DNA of 6,865 bases, taken from Nitrospirota bacterium. Its GTDB lineage: Bacteria > Nitrospirota > 9FT-COMBO-42-15 > HDB-SIOI813. Positions 1 through 5,781 of this stretch are shown here, in pieces. Under the pieces are notes generated by a model. It did no database searches, was not told the DNA's origin, and worked only from the letters and a program-made list of their open reading frames with translations. The stretch lies in contig JACROQ010000093.1 of the NCBI GenBank assembly GCA_016214375.1, forward strand, positions 1 through 6,865. Direction: 5' to 3'. The translations under genes were made by a program, and so were the position numbers. Each line of letters starts with the position of its first letter. The first letter of the stretch is position 1.

Positions 1-27
1 AGTTCAGCATGACATGATTAAAAGGCC

Positions 28-60
28 AAAAAGGGTAGGGGGCATCTCTCCCCCTACCCT
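28..60 (-). terminator. Intrinsic terminator closing the cytochrome operon
   Basis: A perfect 11-bp stem (32-42 paired with 50-60, arms AGGGTAGGGGG and CCCCCTACCCT) encloses a 7-nt loop. Read on the minus strand it runs straight into five T residues (32-28). It lies 19 bp past the stop of the 4-haem cytochrome, where an operon terminator is expected. The arms also contain GTAGGGG and CCCCTAC, like the palindrome at 3346-3374, so it may be a REP-like element acting as a terminator (inference). Confidence 0.85.
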
Positions 61-78
61 GATCAACTAACCCCCCCA

Positions 79-951
79 CTACTTCTGATGACAGCTCAGA
101 CACAGGAGACTTCCTGCGTTGCGATCACTGTTAAGTTGAGCAGCCGTGATTCCAGAAGGCAGCGGCAGCACAGTCCCATCAATGGATGGGTGTCTTAAAA
201 AACGTGTAGAGGTATTCTCATGTGGATTATGACAAGAGGCACACTCGATATACGCCTTTCCAGCCACTGTGGGATACGCCCTTATCCGGTCCCTGCCATC
301 AGGAATAAGAATGAAATCGCCGCTCCTGCTCAAATAGCTTACCTTGCCGGCCAATAATCTTGCCGAGTCTGCAGCTATACCTACACATATCTGGCTGAAC
401 TGAGGATCAGTAGTACAAGGTATCTCCATTGATACAGGATGATCATTGGAGAGATTTGTTCCCAACATCGGATACTCCTGTGCCCCGGAGTTGATCATCA
501 TTCTTGTAGTCGTATCAACCCTGGGTGTGCCACTTGTCGGACTAAATCCGGTAATATTATTTGTGCTTCCCGATCCGGAGAAGTTTAAGAGTGAGTCAAA
601 GGCAACCGTCCCATCATGACAGCTCAGGCAGGCGACTGATACTCCCTGTGGTTGAGTCACTGTGGCCTTTCCATCAAAGTTCGGACTATCATACAGTGTA
701 TAGGTCGCTGCAGATAGATTCCGGTTCCAGATAGGGGCTGCCCCTCCAGCAACATTAGTCAACCCGCCGTGCGGGGTATGGCAGAACACACAGACCTCTG
801 TAATCCCCTGGGCCATGATGTCCGGGTTTGTTGTCAGGTTGTGTTTGGAGTTTCGTACATCCTCCGTAGCCCAGGTGTTGGTCAGAAAAGCTACAGTTGC
901 CAGGATAAAGGCTACTCCGCCAAGGGTGAAGATTGTTCTAAGATGTTTCAT
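79..951 (-). CDS. Exported tetrahaem c-type cytochrome, doubled-CXXCH family
   Basis: Predicted periplasmic or surface electron-transfer protein of 290 residues. A signal peptide (KHLR, then a hydrophobic stretch to about residue 28, cleavage near TWA|TE) precedes four CXXCH haem sites: CVFCH 54-58, CLSCH 108-112, CASCH 237-241 and CLSCH 284-288. The last lies three residues from the C terminus. CHTPH, CLSCHDGT, SNDHPVS and CHNPH are hallmarks of this family, and their extra histidines probably serve as distal haem ligands. Two further cysteines (179, 189) are not in haem motifs and may form a disulfide. The ATG at 951 is chosen because a perfect Shine-Dalgarno (AAAGGAGGTG, 969-960) lies 8 nt upstream and the signal peptide starts there. 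An in-frame start at 1044 would add a 31-residue tail before the signal peptide. It is the last gene of the operon and resembles the 5-haem protein at 2184-2984. The exact electron partner is unknown. Confidence 0.9.
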   Translation of the reverse strand: MKHLRTIFTLGGVAFILATVAFLTNTWATEDVRNSKHNLTTNPDIMAQGITEVCVFCHTPHGGLTNVAGGAAPIWNRNLSAATYTLYDSPNFDGKATVTQPQGVSVACLSCHDGTVAFDSLLNFSGSGSTNNITGFSPTSGTPRVDTTTRMMINSGAQEYPMLGTNLSNDHPVSMEIPCTTDPQFSQICVGIAADSARLLAGKVSYLSRSGDFILIPDGRDRIRAYPTVAGKAYIECASCHNPHENTSTRFLRHPSIDGTVLPLPSGITAAQLNSDRNAGSLLCLSCHQK

Positions 952-959
952 CTTCTTTT

Positions 960-969
960 CACCTCCTTT
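960..969 (-). promoter_or_regulatory. Shine-Dalgarno deciding the 4-haem cytochrome start
   Basis: AAAGGAGGTG on the minus strand, 8 nt before the ATG at 951, is nearly the full complement of the 16S 3' end. It supports that ATG over the longer in-frame starts at 1044 and 1050. Confidence 0.8.
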
Positions 970-972
970 CGT

Positions 973-1009
973 TTGGTTGATTGGTAAATTAGTGAATTGG
1001 TTGATTGGT
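973..1009. repeat. 13-bp direct repeat between the two ribosome sites
   Basis: TTGGTTGATTGGT occurs at 973-985 and again at 997-1009, 24 bp apart, with a similar spacer (AAATTAGTGAA). The stretch is low in complexity and lies in the 88 bp separating the duplicated AGGAGGTGAA. On the minus strand it reads as an NQ-rich peptide if translated. It looks like inserted or expanded spacer DNA rather than coding sequence. Confidence 0.7.
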
Positions 1010-1041
1010 CGAGTTGGATATTTCGACCTTATAATAATCTT

Positions 1042-1055
1042 CATGTTCACCTCCT
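1042..1055 (-). promoter_or_regulatory. Second, upstream Shine-Dalgarno with in-frame ATG
   Basis: AGGAGGTGAAC followed by ATG (1044-1042) is another apparently good ribosome site, in frame with the 4-haem cytochrome and with no stop between. Use of it would place a charged extension (beginning MKIIIRSKYPTRP) in front of the signal peptide. Ten bases, AGGAGGTGAA, are identical to the downstream site at 967-958. Confidence 0.5.
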
Positions 1056-1084
1056 GTTTGTCAGTTCTTTATTGTTGTACTACC

Positions 1085-2104
1085 TTACTGTGTCTGGATT
1101 GTGTCTCCTCCTCCTAAGAATTTATATACATTGATGCGCCTGTTATACTGGTCTGCCACGTATATATTATCCTTCTCATCGATATACATCCCGGCTGGAA
1201 GCCAGACCTGCCCGGGCTTACTGCCCATCTCTCCAAAGAAGAGGAGGAGTCTACCCTCCCCATCAAAGATCTGGATATTATTAAAGGCAGCATCCACCAC
1301 ATAGATATGCCCCTCGCTATCGAGGGCTATCCCTTTGGGTTTTGAAAACATCCCAAGGCCTGTTCCTACCCCTCCAAATTTCCTTAAAAAGTTTCCATCC
1401 TTATCAAATATCTGTACCCTGAAATTGAAAGAGTCCATCACATACAGGGTGCCATCCTTACCGACAGCGATATTCGTCGGGAAATTGAATTCCCCATCCG
1501 CAGTTCCCCTCTGGCCGATGGTTTGCACCATATCCCCATCCATGTTGAGTACGCGGACATCATGCTTCTTGGTATCCACCACATAGACACGTCCTAAGCC
1601 CTCATTGAGCGCTATCCCAACGGGCTGTTCAAAGACCCCTTCCTTCCCCATGGCTTTTATGAACTTCCCCTCCTTGTCAAATACAACCACCCTGTTCTGA
1701 AGGCTATCTGTGATATAGATATTGTTGGCGGAATCTGTGGTCACCCCAAGGGGCTTACTAAGGACCCCCTGACCGTCTTCGCCTATTATAGAGAACTTGT
1801 GATTCTTTTTATCAAACATTAAAACCTTCCCCTGGGCGCTGTCTGCCACAAGAATCCTGCCATCCTTATCCGCATGAACCGCATAGGGTTTGCCTATCTG
1901 GGTAGCCACATCCTTTCCGATGACTGTCTCTTTAAGTTTCTTGGTGAAGCTCTCCTCCCTCACATCATCCTGCGAGGATATGGCGTACAGATATTTTATC
2001 CTTGGGGGATCCGGAGGGAGTGGCCATATCAGATCTACCTCTTTCTGTGAGGTTGCACAGCCGGCTATGAATAATATGGCCAATGCAACTACTATAAATT
2101 TCAC
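1085..2104 (-). CDS. NHL-repeat six-bladed beta-propeller lipoprotein
   Basis: Predicted lipid-anchored propeller of 339 residues. The N terminus is a lipoprotein signal with lipobox IAGC (Cys16). Ala at +2 gives no inner-membrane retention signal, so the outer membrane is likely. A conserved-looking WPLPPDPPRIKYL segment (27-39) is followed by about six NHL repeats (roughly 70-100, 115-145, 158-188, 205-235, 252-282, 300-328). Each has a G(I/V)A-D--G-(I/L)YV-D---RV-(I/V)FD pattern. NHL propellers are protein-binding scaffolds and have no catalytic motif. The start is a GTG at 2104 (stop codon five codons upstream). AAGGAGG at 2127-2121 sits 16 nt away, which is long, so a non-standard ATT at 2110 cannot be excluded. 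Its place between two exported multihaem cytochromes suggests a scaffold or docking role in an electron-transfer complex (inference). Confidence 0.88.
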   Translation of the reverse strand: MKFIVVALAILFIAGCATSQKEVDLIWPLPPDPPRIKYLYAISSQDDVREESFTKKLKETVIGKDVATQIGKPYAVHADKDGRILVADSAQGKVLMFDKKNHKFSIIGEDGQGVLSKPLGVTTDSANNIYITDSLQNRVVVFDKEGKFIKAMGKEGVFEQPVGIALNEGLGRVYVVDTKKHDVRVLNMDGDMVQTIGQRGTADGEFNFPTNIAVGKDGTLYVMDSFNFRVQIFDKDGNFLRKFGGVGTGLGMFSKPKGIALDSEGHIYVVDAAFNNIQIFDGEGRLLLFFGEMGSKPGQVWLPAGMYIDEKDNIYVADQYNRRINVYKFLGGGDTIQTQ

Positions 2105-2138
2105 TTTAATTATTTTTTAGCCTCCTTGTTAACTTCAA

Positions 2139-2160
2139 GCCCGATAAATCGGGCAACTAC
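2139..2160 (-). repeat. REP-like palindrome A with GTAG
   Basis: On the minus strand GTAG (2160-2157) plus TT precedes a perfect 7-bp stem: GCCCGAT and ATCGGGC (2154-2148 with 2145-2139) around a 2-nt centre. A palindrome led by GTAG is the known form of REP elements mobilised by REP-associated Y1 transposases (RAYTs). It is in the same orientation as element B, which lies 4 bp upstream in transcription. It ends 11 bp before the Shine-Dalgarno of the NHL gene, so it may also affect messenger stability or translation there. Confidence 0.65.
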
Positions 2161-2164
2161 AAAA

Positions 2165-2187
2165 CGCAGGCTGAAGCCTGCGGCTAC
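2165..2187 (-). repeat. REP-like palindrome B; GTAG holds a stop codon
   Basis: On the minus strand GTAG (2187-2184), a C, then a perfect 8-bp stem CGCAGGCT / AGCCTGCG (2182-2175 with 2172-2165) around TC. It is followed by TTTT (2164-2161), so it could act as a weak attenuator or RNA 3'-end stabiliser between the first and second genes of the operon. The TAG inside GTAG is the stop codon of the 5-haem cytochrome. Confidence 0.7.
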
Positions 2188-2984
2188 TTCTGGTGACACG
2201 TCAGGCATAGCGCGCTGTACTTATTCGAAGTCCTTAAAAATGGGTCCCTCCCATCACTATTTTTTTCATCCGGGTCGTGCGGATTGTGACAGGATGCACA
2301 CTGCACCTTATCTCCGGCAAAGGTCTTGACCCCATTGGGAAACGCCCTCCCGCCATCCTTCGAGGGTATGGTAGGCTGATTGAAACCAGGATCTATATTG
2401 TAAGAAGGAAGGCTCATGGATACCGGGTGATCATTTGTCAAATCCGTCTCCAGATACTTCAATGTTGCATCGTGAGCACCGGACAGGCCGCCGTAAGCGC
2501 CTGATGAACGGCTGTGACACTTGCCACAGGCATCCCCACCTGCCTCTGCACCTCCGGGTTTCATCTTGTAATGGACCCCTGTGTCAATGATCTCCCGGCT
2601 CTTTGGCTGAGTTAAGACGGCATCCACAGCCACAGTCCCATCGTGACAGGATAGACAGGCGAGGGAGATCCCGTCAGGGCCGTTATTCTGCGAGTCGAAA
2701 TTAGGGCTTGAGTAGACCTTATAGCTCGTAGTGGATGGGGATTGTCGGTTCCAGAGCGGGGCGATCGTATCCGCATTGTGGGGGGTATGGCAGTACACAC
2801 AGATCTCTTTGTAGTCGTTATATGCGGCGCCCTGCATAGGGCCTACCTCACTCCCGAATGCCCGCTGGTTGAGGTAACCCAGGTCATGTTTGGAACCAAT
2901 CATGGAATTACCTGTGGCAGAGATTGCCGCTAATATCACAATCCCGGCAGAGACTATTGGAATAAATATCCTTCCTCTTTTCAC
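2184..2984 (-). CDS. Exported pentahaem c-type cytochrome, doubled-CXXCH family
   Basis: Predicted exported electron-transfer protein of 266 residues and the first gene of the operon. A signal peptide (KRGR, hydrophobic 7-23, cleavage near 23-25) precedes five CXXCH haem sites: CVYCH 62-66, CLSCH 110-114, CGKCH 153-157, CASCH 229-233 and CLTCH 260-264. Family marks include KHDL, CHTPHN, APLWNR, CLSCHDGTVA, TNDHPVS and CHNPH. The order and the CHQK ending match the 4-haem protein at 79-951, so the two are paralogues. The CGKCH site, about 43 residues after CLSCH, is the haem missing from the paralogue. The start is a GTG at 2984. AAGGGGGG (2998-2991), 6 nt upstream, is a weak ribosome site able to pair through a G-U wobble. 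Transcription probably starts near 3029 from the sigma-54 site at 3055-3040. A REP-like element overlaps the stop codon. Confidence 0.9.
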   Translation of the reverse strand: MKRGRIFIPIVSAGIVILAAISATGNSMIGSKHDLGYLNQRAFGSEVGPMQGAAYNDYKEICVYCHTPHNADTIAPLWNRQSPSTTSYKVYSSPNFDSQNNGPDGISLACLSCHDGTVAVDAVLTQPKSREIIDTGVHYKMKPGGAEAGGDACGKCHSRSSGAYGGLSGAHDATLKYLETDLTNDHPVSMSLPSYNIDPGFNQPTIPSKDGGRAFPNGVKTFAGDKVQCASCHNPHDPDEKNSDGRDPFLRTSNKYSALCLTCHQK

Positions 2985-2999
2985 CTAAATCCCCCCTTG

Positions 3000-3021
3000 C
3001 CCCCCTTTTAGGAAAGGGGGG
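3000..3021. repeat. C/G hairpin in the predicted 5' UTR of the cytochrome operon
   Basis: CCCCCCTTT (3000-3008) pairs perfectly with AAAGGGGGG (3013-3021) around a 4-nt loop. It lies downstream of the predicted sigma-54 start (about 3029) and just upstream of the AAGGGGGG ribosome site at 2998-2991. On the minus strand there is one C7 run and two G6 runs, so the C run could pair either locally or with the ribosome site. No T tract follows, so it is not a standard terminator. It may instead be a dispersed C-rich repeat. Confidence 0.6.
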
Positions 3022-3039
3022 GAGATATAAAGTAAAATT

Positions 3040-3055
3040 TGCAACATATATGCCA
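3040..3055 (-). promoter_or_regulatory. Sigma-54 (-24/-12) promoter of the cytochrome operon
   Basis: On the minus strand TGGCATATATGTTGCA fits the RpoN consensus TGGCAC-R-N4-TTGCW at all defined positions but one. GG (3054-3053) and GC (3042-3041) are separated by exactly 10 nt, the invariant spacing. The predicted start near 3029 gives a 5' UTR of about 45 nt before the GTG at 2984. The next gene upstream is a sigma-54 activator, which strongly supports function. Confidence 0.85.
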
Positions 3056-3345
3056 TCACATAACTACTGGAAAAATAACTAAAAAACTATCCATCCTCCC
3101 TCTTGCCAAGTCCTTGTAACCGGAAATTTCTTGACTTACCCTCCTGCAAGTGTGGAGAGGAAGGGGCAGAATGTTTTTCCAATGTCCTAAATACACGATT
3201 TTGGTTAGAGTTGTCAAGGTGTTTTTGGGGGGGGTAGCTTGTAGCAAAAAGATACAGAAAGAAGAGATGTCCTGGTGATAGGAACGAACAACTTGTTTTT
3301 AAAAGGGAAAAGTGGTGTATCTATTCAACACAATGAGTGTCCCCT

Positions 3346-3374
3346 GTAGGGGCAGGTTTGAAACCTGCCCCTAC
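3346..3374. repeat. REP-like palindrome C overlapping the activator stop codon
   Basis: A perfect 14-bp inverted repeat with a single central base: arm GTAGGGGCAGGTTT (3346-3359) and its complement (3361-3374). Both ends carry GTAG when read outward. The minus-strand GTAG (3374-3371) contains the TAG stop of the sigma-54 activator. On the plus strand the stem is followed by TTTTT (3375-3379), which would make a terminator for any plus-strand transcript. The type is a GTAG-flanked REP element. Confidence 0.75.
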
Positions 3375-4912
3375 TTTTTCCCTTTTTCACCCTTTTCTAA
3401 TCCGTATTTTACAACCTTCGAAATGAGATTCTTTCTGCTGATGCCGAGTTCCCTTGCCAATTTGCTCTTATTCCAGTTTGTGCGTTCCAGCCCTTCACGA
3501 ATAATGTCCCGCTCCACAGTTTCTACGATAGACTTGAGGGTGCCCGAGGACTTTGGTTTCTTTAGATAAGTCTTCTTTTCCACCTCTTCAACCATGTTTG
3601 TTGAGATCAGTTTCTTAGTGATAACTGTGTCAAAACCTGCCAGCAGGGTGGCCCTTTTTACTTCATTTTGCAACTCCCTTACGTTTCCGGGCCAGCTATA
3701 ATTCAAAAAATATTCAAGGACCTCATCAGACAAATGCTTTATAGGAATATTACGCTCTGTACAGAACTTTGTGAGAAAATAGTTGGACAGCAGAGGAATA
3801 TCCTCACTCCTTTCTCTCAACGGGGGGAGAAGGATCCTTATTTCGTTCAGCCGGTAATAGAGGTCTTCCCTGAACGTTCCTTTTTCAACCATCTTCTTGA
3901 GGTCTTTGTTTGTAGCAGCAATGATACGGACATCCACAGTGATGAATTTCGTGCCTCCAACACGCTTAAAGACACCGTCTTGAAGAACACGGAGCATCTT
4001 TGTCTGGAGGGCTGGACTAGTATCCCCTATCTCATCCAATAAGAAAGTTCCCCCATCTGCCAATTCGAAGAGCCCTTTTTTCTGGACAACTGCGCCTGTA
4101 AACGCCCCTTTCTCATGGCCAAATAATTCTGACTCTAACAGGTTTTCACTAAAGGCGCTGCAATTCTCTGCAATAAACGCCTTTTCTCTCCTGGGGCTGT
4201 TATAATGGACAATCCTTGCGATCAATTCCTTTCCTGTACCGCTCTCTCCCAGCAGGAGGACGGTACTGTCGCTCGGTATAATCTTCTCCAGTGTTCCAAA
4301 GATTTTCAATAGAGGGAGACTCTTACCAATGATGCTTGAGAAATCAAGTTTTTTCTGCATTTCTGAGAAGGGTGAGGGCGGTTCTTCCTTTGTGATCTCC
4401 CTCTGGTAGCTTATCATCTCCTCGACCATTGTCTCCAGGAGGCCTTTAAAAACTTCTAACTTTTCATGGGTAACTATCGGAACATCCTGTAGATTTTTCT
4501 CATACTCCTCGATGTTTACATCCAGGGACGACAGGTGTGCCTTAAGGTCTTGCCGGTCATTTTCACTTAGCGGACGGTCTAATACCCCGGCGGCTACTAC
4601 AAAACCTAAACAGTCGTCTCGATTCAGGATGGGAACTACGAGGACGGTAAGGCCTGCGGGACACTTCTCTATAGCGGATTGTCTGGATTCTTTTGCTGCC
4701 TGGAAGATTTTTTTTATGCAGATGTCACATACTTGCTTGGCAGCAGGTGTATGTTCAATGAGGCTGCATGCTGTCGTATCCGACCGGTAAACGCTCCGTA
4801 TTTCCTGGCCAATACTATTAAAATACCGAATATTGAAGCCCCAGGTGGTGCATACTTCAACGAGTTTTTTGCTTATCCGAAGCCCTAAGACCTTTTCCCA
4901 GAAGAGCTCCAT
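3371..4912 (-). CDS. Sigma-54-dependent activator with PocR-like sensor domain
   Basis: Cytoplasmic enhancer-binding protein of 513 residues. Residues 1 to about 145 resemble the PocR ligand-binding domain, with C49, C62, C65 and C84 (the last in CPAGL) and VVPI. A charged helical linker spans roughly 135-180. The AAA+ domain follows: Walker A GESGTGKE 222-229, a complete GAFTGA sigma-54 contact loop 269-274, Walker B GGTFLLDE 287-294, sensor I AATN 332-335, arginine fingers R348 and R354, and sensor II WPGNVREL 407-414. A Fis-type HTH ends the protein (about 460-505, with LARELGISRKNL). There is no receiver domain, so this is not a two-component regulator. ATG 4912 is preferred over ATG 4966 because a promoter -10 box covers codons 2-3 of the longer form, and AAGGAG (4930-4925) lies 12 nt before 4912. 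It probably activates the sigma-54 promoter at 3055-3040. The signal sensed is unknown. Confidence 0.9.
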   Translation of the reverse strand: MELFWEKVLGLRISKKLVEVCTTWGFNIRYFNSIGQEIRSVYRSDTTACSLIEHTPAAKQVCDICIKKIFQAAKESRQSAIEKCPAGLTVLVVPILNRDDCLGFVVAAGVLDRPLSENDRQDLKAHLSSLDVNIEEYEKNLQDVPIVTHEKLEVFKGLLETMVEEMISYQREITKEEPPSPFSEMQKKLDFSSIIGKSLPLLKIFGTLEKIIPSDSTVLLLGESGTGKELIARIVHYNSPRREKAFIAENCSAFSENLLESELFGHEKGAFTGAVVQKKGLFELADGGTFLLDEIGDTSPALQTKMLRVLQDGVFKRVGGTKFITVDVRIIAATNKDLKKMVEKGTFREDLYYRLNEIRILLPPLRERSEDIPLLSNYFLTKFCTERNIPIKHLSDEVLEYFLNYSWPGNVRELQNEVKRATLLAGFDTVITKKLISTNMVEEVEKKTYLKKPKSSGTLKSIVETVERDIIREGLERTNWNKSKLARELGISRKNLISKVVKYGLEKGEKGKK

Positions 4913-4924
4913 CAGGCAGATTGG

Positions 4925-4930
4925 CTCCTT
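4925..4930 (-). promoter_or_regulatory. Shine-Dalgarno deciding the activator start
   Basis: AAGGAG lies 12 nt upstream of the ATG at 4912, a somewhat long spacing. No ribosome site precedes the longer in-frame ATG at 4966. Confidence 0.5.
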
Positions 4931-4957
4931 TACCGTAGAATAGTTTAAAACCTGAAT

Positions 4958-4986
4958 ATAATACATTAGCTATCAAGGCTTGTCAA
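4958..4986 (-). promoter_or_regulatory. Sigma-70 promoter of the sigma-54 activator
   Basis: TTGACA (4986-4981), a 17-bp spacer, then TATTAT (4963-4958), five of six matches to the -10 consensus. Transcription would begin near 4951, inside the longest reading frame, leaving a leader of about 39 nt before ATG 4912. This suggests constitutive expression of the activator, separate from the STAS-PilZ gene. Confidence 0.75.
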
Positions 4987-4997
4987 CAACAGGGCGG

Positions 4998-5031
4998 AAA
5001 AGGTTAGTCTCCGTTACTGTGAGTAACGGAG
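4998..5031 (-). terminator. Terminator-like hairpin at the end of the STAS-PilZ gene
   Basis: A perfect 10-bp stem CTCCGTTACT / AGTAACGGAG (5009-5018 with 5022-5031) has a 3-nt loop. It lies within the last codons of the STAS-PilZ gene. On the minus strand a short TTTT (5001-4998) follows 7 nt after the stem, so termination would be weak. It could partly insulate the activator's own promoter. Confidence 0.5.
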
Positions 5032-5717
5032 GATTGATTGGAGGAAAGAGAGCTGTCTTTATAGACTTGTCTTACCAGGTTCTGACTCTTTTCGGTTGAG
5101 AGGAGTTCTATCCCGATAATATGCATTTCACTCGTTCTCCCGAATCTTACTGGTTTACCTTCTAAGGCTATTGAACCAAGAAGTGGAAGTTCCATCGTCA
5201 TATTAATGTATTTAAAAGTATAAAGTTCCGAAGTGATAGGATCTAAATAACCGATCAATGCCCCACCCTCGCTGATATTCAAGAGTACCCCGCGATGTTT
5301 ATTGTGGTTAACCAGAATTTCAACAGGGATATTCGTATTGATACGATTATACCGTCGCATCTCTTTAAAGCTATTGTCTGGGTTAGACAGGGTTCCCATT
5401 GCATCTTCCTCTGACCCATAGACCGGGATGGTGCTCGTGGCCCGATTCTGATCCAGGATTTGCTTACAAGTTGTACTTAAGTGGATTATCTTAACAGAAA
5501 GGCCTGCTTCTAACGCAGCGATGACTGCCATTACGCCTAAGGAATCGATAGAGGTGACATCCTGGAAGTTGAGGATTACATTCGACACACCGGAATCTTT
5601 TAATTGGATAAGCTCTTCTTTTAAAGTGGATGCCCGGCTTCCAATAATCTTGCCGCACAGGTCAAGGATAGGGATTCCCCTCTTTCTGCGGATGGAGTAA
5701 GATAATTTATCACTCAT
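5004..5717 (-). CDS. STAS-PilZ fusion protein, probable c-di-GMP-responsive regulator
   Basis: Cytoplasmic protein of 237 residues with no transmembrane segment or signal peptide. Residues 1 to about 108 form a STAS (anti-sigma-factor-antagonist-like) domain: ILDLCGKIIGSRAS, then VILNFQDVTSIDSLGV. The phosphorylation loop reads D58-S59-L60-G61, whereas classical antagonists have DSSG or DSTG. Residues about 118-215 form a PilZ domain with both c-di-GMP signatures, RxxxR (R121, R125) and NxSxxG (N147, S149, G152). The tail from about 221 is serine-rich and looks disordered. The ATG at 5717 is fixed because a TAG stop lies directly before it, yet no good ribosome site is visible. It lies just upstream of the sigma-54 activator and is read in the same direction. 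A role linking c-di-GMP level to a partner-switch or to that activator is inference. Confidence 0.85.
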   Translation of the reverse strand: MSDKLSYSIRRKRGIPILDLCGKIIGSRASTLKEELIQLKDSGVSNVILNFQDVTSIDSLGVMAVIAALEAGLSVKIIHLSTTCKQILDQNRATSTIPVYGSEEDAMGTLSNPDNSFKEMRRYNRINTNIPVEILVNHNKHRGVLLNISEGGALIGYLDPITSELYTFKYINMTMELPLLGSIALEGKPVRFGRTSEMHIIGIELLSTEKSQNLVRQVYKDSSLSSNQSSVTHSNGD

Positions 5718-5781
5718 CTAATAAAATAGTGTCTCTGAAGACAACCACCTTCATGGTTATAAGGTTAACAATCACTTAATT

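Larger units (their letters stand above)
2985..3370. other. Regulatory intergenic region between activator and cytochrome operon
   Basis: These 386 bp hold no convincing gene. Read on the minus strand they contain a GTAG palindrome at the activator stop and a weak sigma-70-like pair (TTGACA 3217-3212, 18 bp, TATTTA 3193-3188). A canonical sigma-54 site (3055-3040) and a C/G hairpin in the predicted 5' UTR follow. An 8-G run lies at 3227-3234. The roughly 250 bp upstream of the sigma-54 site are where an enhancer for the activator would be expected. I could not identify a clear dyad there. Confidence 0.6.

Noticed and set aside
769..1117. Plus-strand frames opposite the 4-haem cytochrome
   Set aside because: They are antisense shadows of a gene with clear haem motifs and a signal peptide.
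3188..3217. Sigma-70 promoter TTGACA-18-TATTTA before the cytochrome operon
   Set aside because: The -35 is perfect but the -10 matches only three of six and the spacer is 18 bp. The sigma-54 site is far better.
3056..3247. 63-codon minus-strand frame in the intergenic region
   Set aside because: It covers the area upstream of the sigma-54 site, its composition looks non-coding, it has no ribosome site at its start, and it ends at the -24 box.
3108..3273. AGGACAT-like repeats (3182-3188, 3267-3273 and a variant at 3108) as activator enhancer sites
   Set aside because: A 7-mer repeated in about 290 bp is expected by chance, and the copies are not dyads.
3312..4888. Several plus-strand frames opposite the sigma-54 activator
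   Set aside because: The minus-strand frame has full AAA+ motifs; the opposite frames show no domain features.
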